Assembly: GCA_002451755.1 (NCBI GenBank) | Contig: DKDF01000103.1 | Location: 1-18,420 of the forward strand | Length of the DNA stretch: 18,420 nucleotides | Origin: Ruminococcaceae bacterium UBA6855 | GTDB taxonomy: Bacteria; Bacillota; Clostridia; Oscillospirales; Acutalibacteraceae | Reading direction: 5' to 3' | In this document: in pieces, positions 13,429 through 18,420 of the stretch | Layout of the letters: each line of letters starts with the position of its first letter | Position numbering within the stretch: the first letter of the stretch is position 1 | The notes under the pieces: model-generated | The model's input: only the letters and a program-made list of their open reading frames with translations | Told to the model about the DNA's origin: nothing | The model's database searches: none | Translations under genes and position numbers: made by a program

Positions 13429-14607
13429 TTATCTGTTGAAGCTGTCAAGAATGATGCTGAACTCGTCATCGGGATTTATCTCGGCAGGTCTCTTGGCGAT
13501 ATAAGGAGCTTCTTCCTTCTTCGGCTCTTCGGGAGCTGCGGGTTTTGCGGGTTGAGCGATGCTCGTCTGAACATACTCGGTCTGCGCTGCCGGAGCCGCG
13601 GGAGCCTTTGCCTTGGGCTGCTCTTCGGGATACATCGCCGACTTCGGCTTATCTTCAAAGCCGGTCGCGATAACGGTTATCATCATCTCGTCGTCCATGC
13701 TGTCGTCGAACGCGATGCCCCATGTGATATCCGCATCGGGATGCGCCTGCTCGGTAATGAGCGCAGCTGCGCCCTCAATATCATCAAGATCAACATCGGG
13801 AGCGGCGGTGAAGCTGATTATAACGCCCTTTGCGCCCGAGATCGAAGTCTCAAGCAGCGGGCTGGAAATCGAGCCCTTTGCCGCCTCGGTAGCCTTGTCC
13901 TTGCCGGAGGCCTTGGCGAAGCCCATGTGAGCATAGCCGGCGTCCTTCATTATCGAAGTGACATCCGCAAAATCGAGGTTGACGAAGCCGGGAACTTTTA
14001 TAAGCTCGGAGATGCTCTTGACGCCGTGGAGCAGAACCTCATCCGCCATCTTGAATGCCTCAACAAAAGTCATCTTCTGACCGTTGTTCATCGCCTTGAG
14101 CTGTTCGTTGGGTATGACAATAAGGCTGTCCACATTCTCGGCAAGGTTCTCTATGCCCTTCTGAGCCTGGAGCTGCTTCTTCTTACCCTCGAACTTGAAC
14201 GGACGGGTGACAACGCCGACGGTGAGTATGCCCATATCTTTAGCGATTCTTGCAATGACGGGAGCGGCACCTGTGCCCGTTCCGCCGCCCATGCCGGCAG
14301 TGATGAATATCATATCAGTGCCCTTGAGCGCGTCGGAGATAACGTCGCGGCTCTCCTCCGCCGATTTTTCGCCTATTTCGGGTCTGCCGCCTGCGCCCTG
14401 ACCCTTTGTCAGCTTCTCGCCGATCTGGATCTTGTGCGTTGCGCTGGAATGAGTAAGTATCTGCTTGTCCGTATTGACAGCAATAAATTCTGCGCCGAGC
14501 ACACCGCTTTCGACCATGCGGTTGACGGCATTTCCGCCGCCGCCGCCGACGCCTATAACTTTTATCTGCGTGGTTATCTCGCAGTCATTGTCGAGTTCAA
14601 ACGCCAT
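13429..14607 (-). CDS. ftsZ: Cell division protein FtsZ
   Basis: The tubulin-like GTPase that forms the division ring. The 392-residue protein has the nucleotide-binding glycine-rich start (VGVGGGGGNAV, about 18-28), the tubulin signature GGGTGTG (107-113) and the T7 loop NLDFADV (210-216) that activates the neighbour's GTP. A Pro/Ala/Lys-rich linker (about 325-375) leads to the C-terminal peptide DDEFSIILDSFNR. This differs from the common D-IP-FL-R form bound by FtsA and SepF. The ATG follows GGGGGT at seven bases. It has its own promoter in the gap after divIB and its own terminator, so it can be expressed apart from the upstream dcw genes. Confidence 0.97.
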   Translation of the reverse strand: MAFELDNDCEITTQIKVIGVGGGGGNAVNRMVESGVLGAEFIAVNTDKQILTHSSATHKIQIGEKLTKGQGAGGRPEIGEKSAEESRDVISDALKGTDMIFITAGMGGGTGTGAAPVIARIAKDMGILTVGVVTRPFKFEGKKKQLQAQKGIENLAENVDSLIVIPNEQLKAMNNGQKMTFVEAFKMADEVLLHGVKSISELIKVPGFVNLDFADVTSIMKDAGYAHMGFAKASGKDKATEAAKGSISSPLLETSISGAKGVIISFTAAPDVDLDDIEGAAALITEQAHPDADITWGIAFDDSMDDEMMITVIATGFEDKPKSAMYPEEQPKAKAPAAPAAQTEYVQTSIAQPAKPAAPEEPKKEEAPYIAKRPAEINPDDEFSIILDSFNR

Positions 14608-14659
14608 TTCGTAACCCCCAAACTGATATATAAAAAACGGTTAGTTTTCAGATAGATTA

Positions 14660-14688
14660 ATTTTAGCATACATTCAATAAAAAGACAA
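14660..14688 (-). promoter_or_regulatory. Extended -10 promoter of ftsZ
   Basis: On the minus strand TTGTCT (14688-14683) and TAAAAT (14665-14660) are 17 bases apart, with TGC before the -10. It lies between the divIB stop and ftsZ and gives a leader of about 45 bases. No good terminator separates divIB from it, so read-through from the dcw operon is also likely. Confidence 0.75.
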
Positions 14689-14715
14689 GCAAAAAATCAA
14701 AACAAATTTCCTGTC

Positions 14716-15603
14716 TTACTCTACCGCCTGTTCCGGCGATATTTCCGCCGTCGTCTGTTCGGCAGACGGCGTTTCGCTCTTCTTCGCCTCGGGTCTGAAA
14801 TATGCCTTGTCCGTTATTGTTGCGTCGAGCGTGCCGTATTCGGTCGAGTCTATTCTGTCCTCTTTTTCGACCGCGCCGGCGGCGAGCTTGAGCTTTGCCG
14901 GAATATCGGCAAAAGCGCCGAGCTTTATTGTTATTCTGCCGTCATATGTAAGCGTCAGCGCGGCGGGATTGCTTACATCCGCGCCGGTTATCTTGCCCTT
15001 GAGCGAGGTCTTTTCCGCCTCGGTCAAAAGATTTTTGTATGTGTCGAGCGGAGACTCCTCACCGTCCTTGACTTCAAACGCAAGAACGCTTCCGGGTTCA
15101 AAAGTTTTGGCTTTCGGCAGTTTTATTTTCTGCGATACATTCTCGGGCTCGGAATCGAGCAGCTCGATAACTTTATATTTCGTATCGGTCAGCGCCCATG
15201 TGCCGTCAACGCAGACGCCGTAGAGCACCTTCGCCTGCTTATATTCTATAGAGACCGTGTGCGGCAGCTTGCGCTTTATCGTCACCGTCTCAATATACGG
15301 CAGCTTCTTCGTTATCCTGTCCTCGGCTTTGTTGAGATTAATCCACATCAGGCAGTCGCCGATATCTATTCCGGACGCGCTGACTATCTCGTCTCCGTCA
15401 TATCTGCCCTCTCCGCTGAGAGAAAAGCCCTCCACGCGGAACAGCACCGCGCTGCCGATGAGTGCGACCGCTGCAAGAACGACGATAACAATCGGCAGAG
15501 TCACTATAGCTATTCTCACGCGACGGCGGCGTCTCGCCTTTTTGCTCAGCCTTTTCTTTTTCGGCGTCTTAGTTTTCTGCTGCTGTGCTTTTTTGTTTTC
15601 CAT
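14716..15603 (-). CDS. divIB: Cell division protein DivIB/FtsQ
   Basis: A bitopic divisome protein that links early and late division proteins. The 295-residue product has a very basic cytoplasmic head (Lys/Arg-rich, 1-30) and one membrane segment (about 31-54). A POTRA domain follows, opening with FRVEGFSLSG and including LPYIETVTIKRKLPHTVSIE (about 55-122). After it come the DivIB/FtsQ beta domain and an acidic low-complexity tail rich in Glu, Ala and Thr. I chose the ATG at 15603 over a GTG three codons earlier because AGGGG stands eight bases before the ATG. It starts 15 bases after murA and is part of the dcw operon. Confidence 0.92.
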   Translation of the reverse strand: MENKKAQQQKTKTPKKKRLSKKARRRRRVRIAIVTLPIVIVVLAAVALIGSAVLFRVEGFSLSGEGRYDGDEIVSASGIDIGDCLMWINLNKAEDRITKKLPYIETVTIKRKLPHTVSIEYKQAKVLYGVCVDGTWALTDTKYKVIELLDSEPENVSQKIKLPKAKTFEPGSVLAFEVKDGEESPLDTYKNLLTEAEKTSLKGKITGADVSNPAALTLTYDGRITIKLGAFADIPAKLKLAAGAVEKEDRIDSTEYGTLDATITDKAYFRPEAKKSETPSAEQTTAEISPEQAVE

Positions 15604-15618
15604 GCGGGACACCCCTTT

Positions 15619-16875
15619 TCAGCTTTCTCTTTCGATCTCCGCCCCAAGTGAGCGAAGCTTTTCTTCCATATCCTGCCAGCCCCTGTCAATGAGGCAGACA
15701 TTTTCTATCGTCGTGCTGCCCTGCGCCGCAAGTCCCGCGACGGCAAGCGCCGTGCCCGCTCTCAAATCGGCGGCGCACACACACGCACCCGTGAGCGTCT
15801 CGACGCCCTTTATAACCGCCACTTTGCCCTCGGTCATTATATCCGCGCCGAGGCGGCAGAGCTCGCGCACATGGCGATATCTGTTTTCAAAAATATTTTC
15901 TATCATAACGCTCGTGCCGTGCGCCACGCTGAGCATAGCCATGACCGCCGCCTGGGAATCGGTCGGGAAGCCAGGATACGGCATCGTCCGCACGGTCCGG
16001 ACACTGCGCAGACGAACAGGAGCCGAAATATGCACGCTGTTTTCGCCGCAGTCAACTTTGCATCCCGCCTGCTCAAACACGGGAATAACCGGAGTTATAT
16101 GTTCGGCGCGGGTATCCAAAATGCGCACGTCGCCGCCGGTCACAGCCGCGGCTGCCATATAAGTCGAGGCGATTATTCTGTCGGGAATGACCGTGTGCTC
16201 GGCGGAATGGAGCTTTTTCACGCCGCAGATCGTTATCTCACCGCTGTCAGCCCCGGATATATGCGCGCCGCAGGAGCAGAGAAAATCCGCAAGATCGGCT
16301 ATTTCCGGCTCGCGAGCCGCGTTGAGTATGACCGTTTCGCCCTCGGCGGACGCCGCAGCGATAAGTATATTTTCGGTTGCACCCACACTCGGGAACGAGA
16401 GAGTTATTTTTTCTCCGTGAAGACCGTCGGGGCATCTGCAAGAGAGCACACCGCCCTCGGTCTCGATTTGTGCGCCCATGAGGCGCAGGGAGGATAAATG
16501 AAGGTCAATTGGTCGCAGACCTATCTCGCAGCCGCCGGGCGCGGATATTTCCGCCATGCCGAGTCTTGCGAGCAGGGGCGACAAAAATATGACTGACGAG
16601 CGCATCTCGCACATGAGCTCGCGCGGCACGTCGCAGCGGCTGACAGCCGTCGCATCGACTGTAACGGTGTCGCCATCGCGTTCTACTTTGCAGCCGATAA
16701 AGCGCAGAATTTTTATCGCGGCGTCAACATCGGAAAGGCGCGGGCAGTTATGAATAACGCTCACGCCGTCAACGCTCGCCGCCGCCGCCAAAATGGGCAG
16801 CGCGCTGTTTTTTGCGCCCTGGAGGCGCACCTCGCCCGAGAGTCTGTTTTTCCCTGTGATCCTCACCGTTTCCAT
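15619..16875 (-). CDS. murA: UDP-N-acetylglucosamine 1-carboxyvinyltransferase
   Basis: The first committed step of peptidoglycan synthesis: transfer of enolpyruvate from PEP to UDP-GlcNAc in the cytoplasm. The 418-residue protein shows GAKNSALP (20-27, Lys22), the active-site loop APGGCEIGLRPIDLHL with Cys116, PGFPTDSQA and LRAGTALAVAGLAA. The cysteine in the loop is the residue that fosfomycin alkylates; mycobacterial forms have Asp there. It sits between murG and divIB, where Bacillus has murB. The gap of 64 bases after murG shows no clear promoter, and the ribosome site (GGGGTG) is only fair. Confidence 0.96.
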   Translation of the reverse strand: METVRITGKNRLSGEVRLQGAKNSALPILAAAASVDGVSVIHNCPRLSDVDAAIKILRFIGCKVERDGDTVTVDATAVSRCDVPRELMCEMRSSVIFLSPLLARLGMAEISAPGGCEIGLRPIDLHLSSLRLMGAQIETEGGVLSCRCPDGLHGEKITLSFPSVGATENILIAAASAEGETVILNAAREPEIADLADFLCSCGAHISGADSGEITICGVKKLHSAEHTVIPDRIIASTYMAAAAVTGGDVRILDTRAEHITPVIPVFEQAGCKVDCGENSVHISAPVRLRSVRTVRTMPYPGFPTDSQAAVMAMLSVAHGTSVMIENIFENRYRHVRELCRLGADIMTEGKVAVIKGVETLTGACVCAADLRAGTALAVAGLAAQGSTTIENVCLIDRGWQDMEEKLRSLGAEIERES

Positions 16876-16939
16876 TTTCGCACCCCGCGCAACTCAATTA
16901 GTAACTGCGTGCCATCATATGCGAAAATGATTTGTTCTG

Positions 16940-18067
16940 TTACCCGACCACCTTGCACAGGCAGTCGTATATGCGCTGTGCCGCGTCGCTGACGCACATT
17001 GCGCGGGCGTTTTCGCCCATTTTTTCGAGTCCCGCACGGTCTGCGAGAAGCTTCTCGACCTCCTCGGTCAGCTTTTCGCCCGTCAGGTCTTTTTCTTCGA
17101 TAACCACCGCCGCGTTCTTCTCGACGAGGGTCATCGCGTTGTGATACTGATGATTCTCCGCGACATACGGCGATGGAATGAGTATCGACGGCTTGCCGAG
17201 AGCCTCTATCTCCGAGAGAGTCGACGCACCGGCGCGGTTGATGAACAGATCGCACGCCGCCATGCAGCGGGACATATCGTCTATGTATTCTCTTATTGTA
17301 ACATTCTCGAATTTATCCGGGTCAACTCCGCGCTTTTTGAGCTCGTCCGTGACCCATGTGCCGCTGTGTCCGGTGGCGTGGATGAAGCAGCAGTCACCCT
17401 TGGGGGCACGCGCCGCTATCAGCTCGACCATAGCCTTGTTTATCGGCTCCGCACCGAGGCTTCCGCCGGAGGAGAGAATGAGCGGACGGCTGTCAACGCC
17501 CAGCTCAAGGCGGCTGTGTTCTTTATCTGCGGTGAAGAACTCGGCGCGCACGGGAAGTCCCGTCAGCACGCAGGGGTTCTTCGGCTCGAGGTATTTTTCC
17601 GCCGCCATGCTCGTGAGCATAACAGCATCGACCTGCTTTGCGAGCGTCTTGTTTGTCACGCCGGGATAGGCGTTCTGCTCGTGGATAGCGGTCGGCACGC
17701 CGAGCTTCGCCGCCATTCTGATAACGGGTCCGCTGACATAGCCGCCGAAACCTATCGCAAGCTCGGGCTTAAAATCCTCGATTATCTTCTTCGCCTGGGA
17801 GGACGATTTGAACATCTTTGAAACCGTCTTTATGTTATGAACGATGCCCGCCGGGCTCAAGTCGCGGCGGAAACCGCTGATGTCTATCATCTTTATCGGA
17901 TAGCCCGCCTGGGGGACGAGCTTCGCCTCCATTTTATCGGCAGTGCCGACGAAGAGTATCTCGGCAGTCGGATCCTGCGAGCGGATATATCCGGCAACAG
18001 AAAGAGCCGGGTTGATATGGCCGCCTGTGCCGCCTGCGGCGATAAGAATTCTTTTTGCTTTGAGCAT
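16940..18067 (-). CDS. murG: Lipid II synthase MurG
   Basis: Transfers GlcNAc from UDP-GlcNAc to lipid I at the inner face of the membrane, making lipid II for the SEDS polymerases. The 375-residue GT-B enzyme shows GGTGGH (12-17), the HEQNAYPG motif (128-135), GGSLGA (200-205) and the donor-site RAGASTLSE (277-285), where the preceding residue is Asn instead of the common Ser. The ATG follows GGAGGAG by seven bases. It begins 18 bases after the upstream ftsW-type gene, in the order typical of the dcw cluster. Confidence 0.97.
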   Translation of the reverse strand: MLKAKRILIAAGGTGGHINPALSVAGYIRSQDPTAEILFVGTADKMEAKLVPQAGYPIKMIDISGFRRDLSPAGIVHNIKTVSKMFKSSSQAKKIIEDFKPELAIGFGGYVSGPVIRMAAKLGVPTAIHEQNAYPGVTNKTLAKQVDAVMLTSMAAEKYLEPKNPCVLTGLPVRAEFFTADKEHSRLELGVDSRPLILSSGGSLGAEPINKAMVELIAARAPKGDCCFIHATGHSGTWVTDELKKRGVDPDKFENVTIREYIDDMSRCMAACDLFINRAGASTLSEIEALGKPSILIPSPYVAENHQYHNAMTLVEKNAAVVIEEKDLTGEKLTEEVEKLLADRAGLEKMGENARAMCVSDAAQRIYDCLCKVVG

Positions 18068-18085
18068 ATTGACTCCTCCGTTGTT

Positions 18086-18420
18086 TTATATTTTTTCTAT
18101 TTTTGCGCTTCGCGATACGCTCAGCACAACGCCCATCTCTATGAGCAATATCCACAGTGATGAGCCGCCGTAGCTGAAGAACGGAAGGCTGATTCCGGTG
18201 TTGGGAATGAGGTCGGTGACGACCGCGATATTGAGCGCCGCCTGAAGTCCAACCTGAACCGCGATGCCCATAACAAGCAAGGACGCGAATGTGTCTTTGG
18301 TGCGCATGGCGATATCGAAAGCACGCTTGACAAGAAGTACGAACAGCACGATAACGACCAATGCGCCGACAAGACCCATCTCTTCGCAGAATATCGCGAA
18401 AATGAAGTCGTTCTGCGGCT
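18086..18420 (-). CDS. ftsW: FtsW/SpoVE-type SEDS protein, C-terminal part (cut by window edge)
   Basis: Only the last 111 codons are in the window; the frame stays open to base 18420. QNDFIFAIFCEEMG is the conserved loop with the SEDS aspartate, and IPNTGISLPFFSYGGSS is the family's last signature before the final membrane helix. The position directly before murG is that of ftsW (spoVE in Bacillus). The ATG at 18379 lies inside the conserved loop region and is not the true start. It is clearly different from the SEDS protein at 7042-8295 (ATEDLVFG loop, ISRGGSS). Confidence 0.92.
   Translation of the reverse strand, partial: PQNDFIFAIFCEEMGLVGALVVIVLFVLLVKRAFDIAMRTKDTFASLLVMGIAVQVGLQAALNIAVVTDLIPNTGISLPFFSYGGSSLWILLIEMGVVLSVSRSAKIEKI

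Noticed and set aside
1..18420. Defence island, prophage, secondary-metabolite cluster or insertion sequence
   Set aside because: All recognised genes belong to core metabolism, wall synthesis, division, sporulation or tRNA modification; no nuclease, transposase, integrase or synthase was seen.

Overview
The window looks like chromosomal core sequence from a Gram-positive, spore-lineage Firmicute, most likely a Clostridia member of the Oscillospiraceae/Ruminococcaceae type. The reasons are strong GGAGG-type ribosome sites, a SpoIID homologue, a division-and-cell-wall (dcw) cluster of clostridial layout, monoderm envelope proteins, and an intergenic group of CCCTAC-tailed hairpin repeats. The family assignment is inference. 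No rRNA, tRNA, CRISPR array, insertion sequence, phage gene or defence island was found.

Layout, left to right. Bases 1-485 hold no supported gene; they contain an unassigned segment and four hairpin repeats. A minus-strand operon follows (564-3866), read as citrate synthase, then an orphan membrane protein, then an AEC-family transporter, with a promoter and terminator at its ends. Divergent from it is spoIID (3974-4933), whose candidate sporulation promoter overlaps the gltA promoter. A small secreted orphan (4979-5488, minus) has a near-consensus promoter. Next is a minus-strand operon for septal or elongation wall synthesis (5653-9080): a membrane-anchored protein with two FHA domains, a SEDS glycosyltransferase (FtsW/RodA family), and a class B penicillin-binding protein. 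The last two are the usual polymerase and transpeptidase partners.

On the plus strand come a lipoprotein and a short-chain dehydrogenase that may be the EF-P 5-aminopentanone reductase (9297-10900). A zinc-ribbon membrane protein with a long alanine-rich coiled coil follows (11058-12152), then a tRNA-dihydrouridine synthase (12277-13248). The right end is the minus-strand dcw cluster, transcribed ftsW (cut by the window edge), murG, murA, divIB, then ftsZ with its own promoter. FtsA is not in its usual place before ftsZ.

The most notable non-coding signal is between the convergent dus and ftsZ genes. A complete extended -10 promoter, a roughly 90-nt structured segment and a strong intrinsic terminator together look like a free-standing small RNA gene. 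Six of the promoters identified use the same -10 hexamer, TAAAAT, at 17-18 nt from a TTGNNN -35. All positions, motifs and pairings were read by eye; no database search was possible.
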